Shown here piece by piece: positions 16,638-24,856 of a stretch of 64,000 nucleotides of DNA. The stretch lies in NCBI GenBank assembly GCA_934645175.1, contig CAKUDE010000006.1, positions 1 through 64,000 of the forward strand. Direction: 5' to 3'. Position 1 is the first letter of the stretch. Each line of letters begins with the position of its first letter. The notes under the pieces are model-generated. The model ran no database searches. It worked only from the letters and a program-made list of their open reading frames with translations, and was not told the DNA's origin. Source of the stretch: an uncultured Oscillospiraceae bacterium. GTDB taxonomy: Bacteria > Bacillota > Clostridia > Oscillospirales > Oscillospiraceae. A program made the translations under genes and the position numbers.

Positions 16638-17258
16638 CTATTTCCCGGAATAAATCTGCGCGTAAACGCTCCGCTCGCTGAACGTCAGCCGGTTCTGATA
16701 AGCCGAAACCTTGAGCAGCGCTCCGAGTACAGACCGGCTGAATGCGTCGGCCGAATCCCCGGAGCGAACCGAATCGACAAGCTTTTCCAGAAGCGTCGAT
16801 ACGGCGTCTGCTCTCGTCTCCAGCTCGCGCAGCGCGTTGAAGCTCTTTCGCAGGGAGAGATAAGCCGAGTCAAAGTTGTCCGGTCTGCTGCTGAAGTAAA
16901 GCCGATACATCACCGGGTTCTGCACGATCAGATCGATCAGTTCGTCCGTCGGCAGGGAGAGCTGCTCATCCGAAAGAGAGGCTTCGGACCACTCGTGCTT
17001 TTGCGCAGTCGTGATGCAAAGGTACTCATCCGGAACCTCGATCTGCGTGACGGATTCGCTCCTGCTGACCGTGCGCTCCAGCTCGACGGAGATGTCCGTG
17101 ACCATCGGCGCAAGGTTTTCGCTGCGGACAGCCGCCGCCTCTTCCGATTTTTCATGCAGAACCGATGACGATTCGACAGCGGCGGCAGGCAGGAAAAGTG
17201 CCGTCGCCGCAGACAGGAGCAGCGCAAGGGATAAGAGTATTGACATAGACTTTTTCAA
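16638..17258 (-). CDS. Exported protein of unknown function
   Basis: The 206-residue product starts with a Sec signal peptide (MKKSMSILLSLALLLSAATA, hydrophobic to about residue 22, likely cleavage near AAAVES). A Ser/Glu-rich helical region and a C-terminal helical domain follow (TDELIDLIVQNPVMYRLYF; LSLRKSFNALRELETRADAV), ending ERSVYAQIYSGK. No lipobox Cys is present. I do not recognise the family. The TTG at 17258 is chosen because AAGGAGG lies 8 bases upstream; the next ATG is 20 bases from that site. It is monocistronic, with a strong promoter and a roughly 150-base 5' leader. Confidence 0.75.
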   Translation of the reverse strand: MKKSMSILLSLALLLSAATALFLPAAAVESSSVLHEKSEEAAAVRSENLAPMVTDISVELERTVSRSESVTQIEVPDEYLCITTAQKHEWSEASLSDEQLSLPTDELIDLIVQNPVMYRLYFSSRPDNFDSAYLSLRKSFNALRELETRADAVSTLLEKLVDSVRSGDSADAFSRSVLGALLKVSAYQNRLTFSERSVYAQIYSGK

Positions 17259-17418
17259 TGCGTATTCCTCCTTGTTGATAAGATGATTTGCCGTTTACCG
17301 TTCTATTCGTTTTTTATGGCGAATTCGGATTCCCCGTTCATCCCTCCCTTTTCGCTTGCCGAACTGCATCGCCATTTCTCTTTGTTTCAAGCAAAGAACG
17401 ATTTATATATATATATAA

Positions 17419-17446
17419 ATTATAACGTATTTTTTCAAAATGTCAA
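17419..17446 (-). promoter_or_regulatory. Strong SigA-type promoter for the exported-protein gene
   Basis: TTGACA (17441-17446) and TATAAT (17419-17424) are separated by 16 bases, followed by an AT-only run (TATATATATA). Transcription would start near 17411, giving a leader of about 150 bases before the TTG start. The leader has no structure that I can match to a known riboswitch. Confidence 0.8.
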
Positions 17447-17448
17447 GC

Positions 17449-17486
17449 AAAAAACCGCCGCGGAAGCGCTGCTTCTGCGGCGGTTT
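17449..17486 (-). terminator. Intrinsic terminator of htpG
   Basis: A long stem pairs 17451-17467 with 17471-17486 (one bulge) and ends in a T6 run on the minus strand. It begins 8 bases beyond the htpG stop. The -35 of the next promoter lies immediately downstream, so the terminator and next promoter are packed back to back. Confidence 0.85.
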
Positions 17487-17493
17487 TCAAATT

Positions 17494-19386
17494 TTACTTC
17501 ATCAGGTCACAAACAAGATCCGTATACGCCGTGGCGTCCTCCAGCGGGAGGTTCGCCATCAGCAGGCCCTGGCAGTACAGCAGCTCCGCGTACTTTTTTG
17601 CCTTCTCCGGGTCGGTGGTAAGCGCCTCGCTGAGTGCCTGCACCGCCGGGTGCGAGGCGTTCAGCTCCAGAATTCTTCCGCAAATCGGCGCGGAATCCGG
17701 ATCCATCGCACGGTAGTACTTCTCCATCTCAAAGCTGACGCCTCCGTCTGGCACCATCGTCACCGGGTGAGAACCGAGATCGCCCGACACGCGTACATCC
17801 TTGACCTTCTCGCCAAGCGTCGATTTCAGGAAATCGATCACGGGTTTGATCGCCTCGTTCTGCTCCTTGGCGGCCTTCTTCTCCTCCTCGGTGCTCAGCT
17901 CCAGATCGTCGGTGAGAATATTACGGAGCTCGTGGCCGTCGTACACACCAAGCGTGCGCGGAATGAATTCATCCACCTGCTCTGTCAGAAGTAGGACGTC
18001 AAAGCCGCGCTCACGGACGGTGTGCGTCTGTGGCAGCTTGGAAAGCTGTGCCGCGCTGCTGCCGCTGACCACATAAATGTGCTTCTGCGACTCCGGCATG
18101 GCCTGACAGTATTCCTTCAAGGTAACGAGTTTGCCCTCCTTGTCGGAGCGAAGCTCAATCAGATCCTGCAAAAGCTCCTTGTGCATCCCATAATCGGAAA
18201 CCAACCCGAATTTGAGCTGTCGGCCGAAGGCGGCATAGAACTTTTCGTATTCCTCGCGCTCTTCGCTTTGCAGACGCAGAAGCTCTGCCTTGATCTTCTT
18301 TTCCAGATTAGAGGCGATGAGCTTCAGCTCGCGCGTCTGCTGAAGCATCTCGCGGCTGATATTCAGGCTCAGATCCGGCGAATCGACGACGCCGCGTACA
18401 AAGCGGAAATGCTCCGGCAGCAGATCGCTGCAATGCTCCATGATCAGCACACCGGAGGAATAGAGCTGCAAGCCGGACTTGTACTCCTTCGTATAGAAAT
18501 CATACGGTGCTTTCGACGGGATAAACAGCAGCGCCTTATAGGATACCGTTCCTTCAATGCTCAGATGAATCACACTAACCGGTTTCTCAAAGTCATAGAA
18601 TTTCTCACGGTAGAAGGTCTCATATTCCTCGCGCGTAATTTCGTTCTTGCTGCGCTGCCACAACGGGATCATGGAATTGAGCGTCTGCTCCTCATGAACC
18701 GTCTCGTACTTCGGCTCCTCAGAATCCTTTGTCTCCTCGGTCGGACGCGAAACGGAAACCTCCATGCGAATCGGATAACGAATATAGTCGGAATACTTCT
18801 TCACAAGCGAACGCAGGCGATATTCCTTGAGATAGTCGGAGAACTTTTCATCCTCGGTGTCCTGCTTCAGCGTGAGTATGACATCCGTACCGACCTCCGC
18901 CTTATCGCACGGCGTAAGGGTATAGCCGTCGGCGCCGCTCGACTCCCAGCAGAAGCCTTCCTCTGCGCCAAACTTCTTTGAACGCACCGTTACACGATCT
19001 GCGACCATGAACGCAGCGTAGAAGCCGACGCCGAACTGGCCAATAATGTCGATATCCTCCTGCTTTTCCATCGCTGCTTTGAAAGCGAGAGATCCGCTAT
19101 GGGCAATGGTACCAAGGTTCTCCTCCATTTCCTCACGGCTCATACCGATGCCGTTATCGGAAACGGTCAGTGTGCGTGCCGTCTCATCCGCAGACAGGCA
19201 GATGTGGAAATCACTGCGGCTCAGGCCGACGGTTTCATCGGTCAGGGATTGATAGGCCAGCTTATCGATGGCATCCGAGGCATTCGAGATCAACTCACGG
19301 AGGAAGATCTCGTGGTTTGTGTAAATGGAATGGATCATCAGATCCAAAAGACGCTTCGACTCGGCCTTAAACTGTTTTTTAGACAT
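17494..19386 (-). CDS. htpG: Chaperone HtpG (Hsp90)
   Basis: The 630-residue product is bacterial Hsp90. The N-terminal GHKL ATPase domain shows LRELISNASDAIDKL, VSDNGIGMSREEM and GQFGVGFYAAFMVADRV. The middle domain has FVRGVVDSPDLSLNISREML, and a C-terminal dimerisation domain ends ATAYTDLVCDLMK. It begins MSKKQFKAESKRLLDLMIHS; ATG at 19386. A CIRCE operator and a good promoter lie upstream, implying HrcA control, whereas htpG of Bacillus subtilis lacks CIRCE. The gene is monocistronic between two terminators. Confidence 0.95.
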   Translation of the reverse strand: MSKKQFKAESKRLLDLMIHSIYTNHEIFLRELISNASDAIDKLAYQSLTDETVGLSRSDFHICLSADETARTLTVSDNGIGMSREEMEENLGTIAHSGSLAFKAAMEKQEDIDIIGQFGVGFYAAFMVADRVTVRSKKFGAEEGFCWESSGADGYTLTPCDKAEVGTDVILTLKQDTEDEKFSDYLKEYRLRSLVKKYSDYIRYPIRMEVSVSRPTEETKDSEEPKYETVHEEQTLNSMIPLWQRSKNEITREEYETFYREKFYDFEKPVSVIHLSIEGTVSYKALLFIPSKAPYDFYTKEYKSGLQLYSSGVLIMEHCSDLLPEHFRFVRGVVDSPDLSLNISREMLQQTRELKLIASNLEKKIKAELLRLQSEEREEYEKFYAAFGRQLKFGLVSDYGMHKELLQDLIELRSDKEGKLVTLKEYCQAMPESQKHIYVVSGSSAAQLSKLPQTHTVRERGFDVLLLTEQVDEFIPRTLGVYDGHELRNILTDDLELSTEEEKKAAKEQNEAIKPVIDFLKSTLGEKVKDVRVSGDLGSHPVTMVPDGGVSFEMEKYYRAMDPDSAPICGRILELNASHPAVQALSEALTTDPEKAKKYAELLYCQGLLMANLPLEDATAYTDLVCDLMK

Positions 19387-19410
19387 GTCATTGGCTTCCT
19401 TTGCAATGTT

Positions 19411-19437
19411 TTGGCACTCAGCATATCCGAGTGCTAA
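19411..19437. promoter_or_regulatory. CIRCE operator (HrcA binding site)
   Basis: TTGGCACTC, nine bases, then GAGTGCTAA matches the CIRCE consensus (TTAGCACTC-N9-GAGTGCTAA) at 17 of 18 arm positions. It lies just downstream of the htpG -10, covering the expected transcription start, an ideal repressing position for HrcA. Confidence 0.92.
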
Positions 19438-19441
19438 ATTT

Positions 19442-19469
19442 ATTATAACGCCGGGAAACAAAAAAGCAA
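19442..19469 (-). promoter_or_regulatory. SigA-type promoter for htpG
   Basis: TTGCTT (19464-19469) and TATAAT (19442-19447) are spaced 16 bases apart on the minus strand, immediately upstream of CIRCE. Confidence 0.75.
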
Positions 19470-19500
19470 GTACTTTTCACAAAAAATTCAAAAATATGTG

Positions 19501-19531
19501 AAAAGTCCCCCTGTCGTTTAACAGGGGGACT
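19501..19531 (-). terminator. Intrinsic terminator of the ispH-rpsA operon
   Basis: A perfect 11-bp stem (19504-19514 with 19521-19531), 6-base loop and T4 run on the minus strand lie 12 bases past the stop of the fusion gene. Confidence 0.85.
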
Positions 19532-19543
19532 GAGAACGAAAAA

Positions 19544-21484
19544 TCAGGCCTCTTCTTCAGCAGCGGGAGCCATTGCAGCGCGGACAGACAGGGAGATGCG
19601 CTTGCGGTCGTAATCGACGTCGATGATCTTTGCATCGATTTCCTGACCCTCGGAAAGCGCGTCAGACGCCTTCTCCACGCGATGATCGGCCACCTGAGAG
19701 ATATGGATTAGGCCATCAACACCGGGCAGAATCTCTGCAAAAGCGCCGAAGTCGACGATCTTAACGATCTTGACCTTCACGATGTCGCCAACGGAGAACT
19801 TTGCGCAGAACTGGTTCCACGGATTCATCTCGGCAGTCTTGTAGCCCAGAGAAATCTTCTTCTTCTCCGGATCAAACTTGATAACATAGACCTCGATGGT
19901 ATCGCCGACCTTGACGACCTCATCGGGCTTTCTGATACGGCCCCAGGACAGCTCGGAGATGTGCACCATGCCGTCAACGCCGCCGATATCGACGAATGCG
20001 CCATAGCTGGTCAGGGACTTGACCGTGCCGGTATATTTCTTGCCGACCTCAATCTCGTTCCACAGCTTTTCGATGGCAGCCTTGCGCTCCTCGCGGTTGA
20101 CCTCACGGATGGAGCCGACAACTCTGCGACGGGCACGGTTAAACTCGGTGATGCGGAGCTTCACGGTCTGACCCTTCAGCACGGACAGATCGCCACCCTT
20201 GGCGATGCCGGTCTGAGAGGCGGGGATGAACACGCGAACGCCCTTGACGTTGGCAACGATGCCGCCCTTGTTCTCCTCGGTGATGGTGCCCTCGACAACG
20301 GTCTTGTTCTCGCAGGCGGCCTCGACCTCGTCCCAAACCTTCATGCCTTCGAGCTTCTTACGGCTGAGCTGCACGACTCCCTCGCCGTCGTTAACACGGA
20401 CAACAAAGACCTCGATCTCGTCGCCGACGTGCAGAATCTCTTCGGGCTTCACATTGGGATCGGCGCTGACTTCGTCATACGGGATGTAGCCGGCATGTTT
20501 TGTGCCGAGATCGACCTGAATCTCAGACGGGCCGATCGCAATAACGGTGCCAAGAACCTTATCTCCTGTATTTAAAGTCTTGATGGACTGCTCGAGGAGC
20601 TGTTCAAAGTTTTCCTCCTGGGCAGCATCAGTTTTCGTAATTTCGCTCATAGTGTGGTTGACCTCCTTTATTATCCACGCAGGCGTCGATGCGCCTGCAG
20701 TGATGCCAATGGCAATACCGGAGGAAAAATCCTCCGGGTTGAGCTGCGCAGCGTTTTCCACACAGAAAACGCGTTTGCAATGCTCCGCGCAAATATGCGC
20801 AAGCCGAGCGGTGTTGGAGCTCTTCGGATCGCCGATAACGACCATTGCGTCGCATTTATCCGCCAGCGCTGCGGCTTCCGCCTGCCGTTCCTCCGTCGCT
20901 CTGCATATTGTATCAAAAATTTCGGCATTTGTACACTCTTTTTTTACGATTTTCTTGCAGGAATCCCATAAAAACTGCGTACTTGTCGTCTGGCAGACCA
21001 TTGTAATCGGCCAATGCCGTCGTTCCGGGCATTCGGCAAGCCACGCGGAAAGCTCCGCCGGTTCCGGAAAAATCTCCGGCGCGTCACACCAGCCCGCGAT
21101 GGCCAATACCTCCGGGTGTGTCGGAGTCCCGACGATCAGACATTTCCGCCCGTTTTCCTGTGCCTTCGAGACGATATGGTGAATTCGCTTGACAAAGGGG
21201 CAGGTCGCATCAACGACACGATGCCCGCTTCCCTCCAACGCTTCATAGACGGCACGGGAAACCCCATGCGAGCGGATAATCACATCAACGCCGTCAGGGA
21301 CGTCGGCAAACGAGGCGGCGGGAGCCACGCCGCGTGCCGCAAGCCTGTCCACTACGGCCTGATTGTGAATGATCGGTCCGAGCGTAACGGTCGGACGTCC
21401 GGAATCGGCGGCTCGTTCGACCATATCTACGGCGCGGGAGACCCCGTAGCAAAACCCCGCGGTTTCGGCAAGACGGACGCTCAT
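19544..21484 (-). CDS. ispH: Fusion: IspH (HMBPP reductase) - ribosomal protein S1
   Basis: This single 646-residue frame joins two proteins. Residues 1 to about 278 are IspH, the last MEP-pathway enzyme, which converts HMBPP to IPP and DMAPP. Its [4Fe-4S] ligands appear as Cys12 (GFCYGV), Cys95 (VDATCPFVK) and Cys194 (DTICRATEER), with GTPTHPEV and QTTSTQ. Residues about 279-646 carry four S1 RNA-binding repeats (from about 307, e.g. TSYGAFVDIGGVDGMVHISE and IVDFGAFAEILPGVDGLIHI) as in ribosomal protein S1. The junction has Met279 (MSEITKTDAAQEENFEQLL), resembling an S1 N terminus, so internal initiation is conceivable. The fusion is known in Clostridia. It overlaps plsC by 4 bases. Confidence 0.93.
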   Translation of the reverse strand: MSVRLAETAGFCYGVSRAVDMVERAADSGRPTVTLGPIIHNQAVVDRLAARGVAPAASFADVPDGVDVIIRSHGVSRAVYEALEGSGHRVVDATCPFVKRIHHIVSKAQENGRKCLIVGTPTHPEVLAIAGWCDAPEIFPEPAELSAWLAECPERRHWPITMVCQTTSTQFLWDSCKKIVKKECTNAEIFDTICRATEERQAEAAALADKCDAMVVIGDPKSSNTARLAHICAEHCKRVFCVENAAQLNPEDFSSGIAIGITAGASTPAWIIKEVNHTMSEITKTDAAQEENFEQLLEQSIKTLNTGDKVLGTVIAIGPSEIQVDLGTKHAGYIPYDEVSADPNVKPEEILHVGDEIEVFVVRVNDGEGVVQLSRKKLEGMKVWDEVEAACENKTVVEGTITEENKGGIVANVKGVRVFIPASQTGIAKGGDLSVLKGQTVKLRITEFNRARRRVVGSIREVNREERKAAIEKLWNEIEVGKKYTGTVKSLTSYGAFVDIGGVDGMVHISELSWGRIRKPDEVVKVGDTIEVYVIKFDPEKKKISLGYKTAEMNPWNQFCAKFSVGDIVKVKIVKIVDFGAFAEILPGVDGLIHISQVADHRVEKASDALSEGQEIDAKIIDVDYDRKRISLSVRAAMAPAAEEEA

Positions 21485-22086
21485 TGCTTCTGCCCCATCG
21501 CATAAATCATTTTCATCATTTGCGCCGTTTTATTATCAAGCTCCTCCTGCGTCAGCTTCCGTCCGTCCGGATTCGGAAGGATCGGCTCACCGAAGCGTAT
21601 CTCAAGCGGCGCCCAAAAGCGGCGGTTGAGACTGGTATACACGGGAATGACCGGCACACCCGCACGCGAAGCGATGAGCATGGCGCCGGAATGCGGCTGC
21701 GAAACCTTCCCCCTGCGCACGCGCGTCCCCTCAGGGAAGATCATAAGCTTGTCGCCGTCGCGAAGCACGCGGAGCGCAGTCTTGATCGCGCCGATGTCAT
21801 TGTGATCGCGATCTACGGGAAAAGCGCCGACAACCTGCACCAGCGAACCGATGACCGGCGTGTCGATCAGCTCCTTCTTCGCCATGGTACGCGGTACGCG
21901 GCAAAATCTCCCGGCCAGAACAATCCAGATCGGGTCGGTCAGCGCACGATGGTTTCCGCACAGAACGCAAGGTCCCACCGGGAGGTTTTCCCGGCCGGAA
22001 ATGCGGACAACGGGATGTAAAAATCGCATCACAACGGTGGCAGGGATACGGACAAAGCGGTAAAAGCCCTGAGAAACGCGGATCAT
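21481..22086 (-). CDS. plsC: 1-acyl-sn-glycerol-3-phosphate acyltransferase
   Basis: The 201-residue membrane-associated acyltransferase makes phosphatidic acid from lysophosphatidic acid. It shows the catalytic NHRALTD (HX4D motif), then GAFPVDRDHNDIGAI, the substrate-binding FPEGTRVRRGK, and GVPVIPVYTSL. It is coupled to cmk and to the ispH fusion by 4-base overlaps, matching the cmk-plsC-ispH order conserved in Clostridia. Confidence 0.92.
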   Translation of the reverse strand: MIRVSQGFYRFVRIPATVVMRFLHPVVRISGRENLPVGPCVLCGNHRALTDPIWIVLAGRFCRVPRTMAKKELIDTPVIGSLVQVVGAFPVDRDHNDIGAIKTALRVLRDGDKLMIFPEGTRVRRGKVSQPHSGAMLIASRAGVPVIPVYTSLNRRFWAPLEIRFGEPILPNPDGRKLTQEELDNKTAQMMKMIYAMGQKQ

Positions 22087-22766
22087 AGTCCAGTCCTCTC
22101 GCGAATAATCTCGACCAGACGGAAAATACTTTCCTCCTGAGTCAGGTCGGTCGTATCAAGCAGCACACTGTCCTGTGCCGGCCGCAGCGGGGCAACCTCA
22201 CGTCCGGTGTCGCGCGCATCACGCTGCCGGATCTGCTGCAAAATCGTCTCATAATCGGAGGCCGCTCCCCTTTGTACAAGCTCTGCGCACCGGCGTCGGG
22301 CGCGAACCTCGGCGGAGGCCGTCAGAAAAACCTTCACGGTAGCATCGGGAAGAACGACGGTACCGATGTCGCGGCCGTCCATAATAACACTGTGCGTCTC
22401 GGCAATATCGCGCTGCATCTGCAGCAGAAAAGCGCGGACGGCCGGAATGGCGGAAACGCGCGAGGCGGCATCGGAAACCTCGGAGGCACGAATCGCTTCG
22501 CTGACATCCTCGCCGTCAAGCAGACTGTGCTGGCGGCCGTCGTCGGACCATTGCAAACGAATTCGAAGCAGCGGCAGCAGCGCCGTAACACCTGCCGCAT
22601 CATCCGGCGAAATACCGCGGCGGAGCACCGCCAGACCCACGGTACGATAGATCGCACCCGTATCGGCATATACAAAGCCGAGCAGCGCCGCAGCACGGCG
22701 TGCCACGGTGCTTTTTCCCGCTCCTGCCGGGCCGTCGACTGCGACGGAAATGGTCGAACGCTCCAT
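22083..22766 (-). CDS. cmk: Cytidylate kinase
   Basis: The 227-residue kinase phosphorylates CMP and dCMP. It opens ISVAVDGPAGAGKSTVARR (P-loop), followed by YADTGAIYR, IMDGRDIGTVVLPDA and VFLTASAEVRARRR, all standard for bacterial Cmk. The ATG at 22766 follows GGAG; the longer frame has no support. It heads the cmk-plsC-ispH/rpsA operon. Confidence 0.93.
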   Translation of the reverse strand: MERSTISVAVDGPAGAGKSTVARRAAALLGFVYADTGAIYRTVGLAVLRRGISPDDAAGVTALLPLLRIRLQWSDDGRQHSLLDGEDVSEAIRASEVSDAASRVSAIPAVRAFLLQMQRDIAETHSVIMDGRDIGTVVLPDATVKVFLTASAEVRARRRCAELVQRGAASDYETILQQIRQRDARDTGREVAPLRPAQDSVLLDTTDLTQEESIFRLVEIIRERTGL

Positions 22767-22794
22767 AATCCACTCCAAACCTAAAACTCGTATT

Positions 22795-22823
22795 ATTATA
22801 ACAATTTCCCGCCGTCCTGTCAA
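22795..22823 (-). promoter_or_regulatory. SigA-type promoter for cmk-plsC-ispH/rpsA
   Basis: TTGACA (22818-22823) and TATAAT (22795-22800) are spaced 17 bases apart, essentially consensus, 29 bases upstream of the cmk start. The strength fits an operon that must supply ribosomal protein S1. Confidence 0.85.
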
Positions 22824-22916
22824 TCAATTCTGCACATATTTACGAATTTCTGCAACATTCATACACAGTGCACGAAAAAAAGGGGCGGATGTCTGCATTA
22901 TGCACGAAACAAAACA

Positions 22917-24152
22917 TTACCCTTCTAAACAATGCATTCCCACGCAGTATCCGGTGGACCACGCGATCTGCAAATTAAAGCCGCCGGTGTAGGCGTCGCA
23001 GTCCAGAAGCTCCCCGGCAAAGAACAAGCCGCGCACAAGCTTGGATTGCATGGTCTTCGGATCGACTTCGCGCACATTCACGCCTCCGCGCGTCACAATA
23101 GCCTCCGCGATGGGGCGCTGGCCGGAGACCTCCAGAGAAAAACGTTTCGTTTGCTCCAGAAGCGCACGGCGTTGCGCCTTGGTAAGTGAGTTGGCTTTTA
23201 ATCGCGTGTCAATTTCCGCGCGACGAAGGATAACCGGAATCAGCGACTGCGGGTAAAGATCCGCCACCGCATTTTCCATCGACCGGTTTGTGTATTTGTC
23301 AAAGTCGCGCAGCAGACGTGCATCAAGCGTCTGCTCATCCAGCGCCGGTTTGAGGTCAAGTATGACCCTGTAGCGCTCATCTTCTTTCATATGCGCCGAC
23401 GCGGAAAGGATCGTAGGCCCGGACAGGCCAAAATGTGTGAAAAGCAGTTCTCCCTGCTCGCTGTAAGCGGTTTTTCCTCTGGAGTCAACCAGCTTAACAC
23501 CGGTATTCCGCAAAGAAAGCCCCTGCATCTGCGCACAATCTTCGCCCACACATTCCAGCGGCACCAGCGAACCACGCGGCGGGACGATGCTATGTCCCAC
23601 GGCCTCGGCCAGACGATAACCGTCGCCGGTTGAGCCGGTCAGCGGATAGGATGCGCCGCCCGTAGCGAGCAGCACCCGTCCGGACGAAAGCACTCCCTGC
23701 TCCGTGCGCACGCCGCAGACGGCACCGTCCTGTACAAAAAGCGTGCGAACCTGCCCCTGTCTTCGTTCGACACCGGCATGACTCAGTGCACGCTCCAGCG
23801 CCTTCACGATGTCTGCCGAGCGGTCGGACACGGGAAATACGCGGTTGCCGCGTTCGGTTTTCAGCGGGCAGCCGTGCGTCTCAAAAAAATCCATGATTCG
23901 CGCCGGAGGAAAGGCCGATACGGCGCTGTAAAGAAAGCGCCCGTTTCGTGGAACGTTTTTCAAGACCTCCTCAGGCGTGCAGTTGTTTGTCACATTGCAT
24001 CTGCCTTTTCCGGTGATAAGGAGTTTTTTCCCCGGCCGCTCGTTTTTGTCCAGTAAAACGACGCGCGCTCCCCTCTGCGCCGCCGTCAGAGCGGCAAACA
24101 TTCCGGCAGGGCCCGCGCCAACGACCAGAAGATCGATCCCCATATGTACCAT
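22917..24152 (-). CDS. HI0933/BaiN-family FAD-dependent oxidoreductase
   Basis: The 411-residue flavoprotein has an N-terminal Rossmann motif LLVVGAGPAGMFAALTAAQR and then KLLITGKGRCNVTNNC, a signature of the HI0933 (BaiN-like) group. VLLATGGASYPLTGSTGDGY occurs mid-protein, and the C-terminal dinucleotide region is GLFFAGELLDCDAYTGGFNL. Members are soluble flavoproteins; bile-acid related reduction is described for some, but the native substrate of most is unknown and none is claimed here. The start is taken at the ATG at 24152, 7 bases after AAGGGG; ATGs at 24158 and 24143 are alternatives. It is the last gene of the scpA operon. Confidence 0.85.
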   Translation of the reverse strand: MVHMGIDLLVVGAGPAGMFAALTAAQRGARVVLLDKNERPGKKLLITGKGRCNVTNNCTPEEVLKNVPRNGRFLYSAVSAFPPARIMDFFETHGCPLKTERGNRVFPVSDRSADIVKALERALSHAGVERRQGQVRTLFVQDGAVCGVRTEQGVLSSGRVLLATGGASYPLTGSTGDGYRLAEAVGHSIVPPRGSLVPLECVGEDCAQMQGLSLRNTGVKLVDSRGKTAYSEQGELLFTHFGLSGPTILSASAHMKEDERYRVILDLKPALDEQTLDARLLRDFDKYTNRSMENAVADLYPQSLIPVILRRAEIDTRLKANSLTKAQRRALLEQTKRFSLEVSGQRPIAEAIVTRGGVNVREVDPKTMQSKLVRGLFFAGELLDCDAYTGGFNLQIAWSTGYCVGMHCLEG

Positions 24153-24154
24153 TC

Positions 24155-24856
24155 TCATTCCCCTTCCAGCGCCGCAAGCTCCTGCGGCGTCAAAAAGCGC
24201 CATTTTCCGACCGCAAGCGTGCCGAGCGGCAACGACCCCTCCCGCACACGGCACAGTCGAAGAACCTCAAGTCCCGCCGCCTCGCACATCCGACGAACCT
24301 GACGGTTTCGTCCCTCATGAATGATCACGCGGAAGCGTGCCTTGCGTTCGTTCCTCCACAGAAGCTCTATGTACGGCGGCGAAATAACTCTGCCGTCCAG
24401 CTCAATCGGACGGCGCAAACGCTCCGCCGCCCCTGCCAATTCTCCTCGAACCGTAACCTCGTATTCCTTATCGATCGTATTGGCCGGGCGCATCAAATGA
24501 TCGGCAAGCACACCGTCGTTCGTCAAAAGCAGCAAGCCCTCGGAATCGGCGTCCAACCGTCCCACGGGATAGACGCGCGTTCCGCAGTCTACCAGCTCCG
24601 TCACGGTTTTTCGGCCAAAGGGATCGCTGAGCGTCGTCACATAGCCACGCGGCTTATATAGCATGACGCACACACGCTCCGGCGGTGCGGGCAGCGGTCT
24701 GCCGTCGATGCAGATGCGGTCGCGCATCTCATCGGCTCGGTCGCCGAGCATACAGGCACAGCCGTTGACCGTGACGCGACCGGCAGCAATCATCGCCTCA
24801 GCCGCCCGACGTGATGCAACGCCTCGCGCGGATATGATTTTCTGTATCCGTTCCAT
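24155..24856 (-). CDS. rluB: 23S rRNA pseudouridine synthase RluB-type
   Basis: The 233-residue RsuA/RluB-family enzyme isomerises a specific uridine in 23S rRNA. An N-terminal S4 domain (MERIQKIISARGVASRRAAE) is followed by VMLYKPRGYVTTLSDPFGR and the catalytic-Asp motif VYPVGRLDADSEGLLLLTND. The C-terminal HEGRNRQVRRMCEAAGLEV is diagnostic. The ATG at 24856 has GGAGG 6 bases upstream. Its first 59 bases overlap the end of the carboxypeptidase gene. Confidence 0.92.
   Translation of the reverse strand: MERIQKIISARGVASRRAAEAMIAAGRVTVNGCACMLGDRADEMRDRICIDGRPLPAPPERVCVMLYKPRGYVTTLSDPFGRKTVTELVDCGTRVYPVGRLDADSEGLLLLTNDGVLADHLMRPANTIDKEYEVTVRGELAGAAERLRRPIELDGRVISPPYIELLWRNERKARFRVIIHEGRNRQVRRMCEAAGLEVLRLCRVREGSLPLGTLAVGKWRFLTPQELAALEGE

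Noticed and set aside
17259..17411. Leader of the exported-protein gene as a possible c-di-GMP (GEMM) or other riboswitch
   Set aside because: I could not find the conserved core of any riboswitch class that I know; kept only as an open question about the leader.
17401..17420. TATATATATA run as a repeat element
   Set aside because: It is a short AT-rich initial-transcribed region next to a consensus promoter, not a tandem repeat locus.
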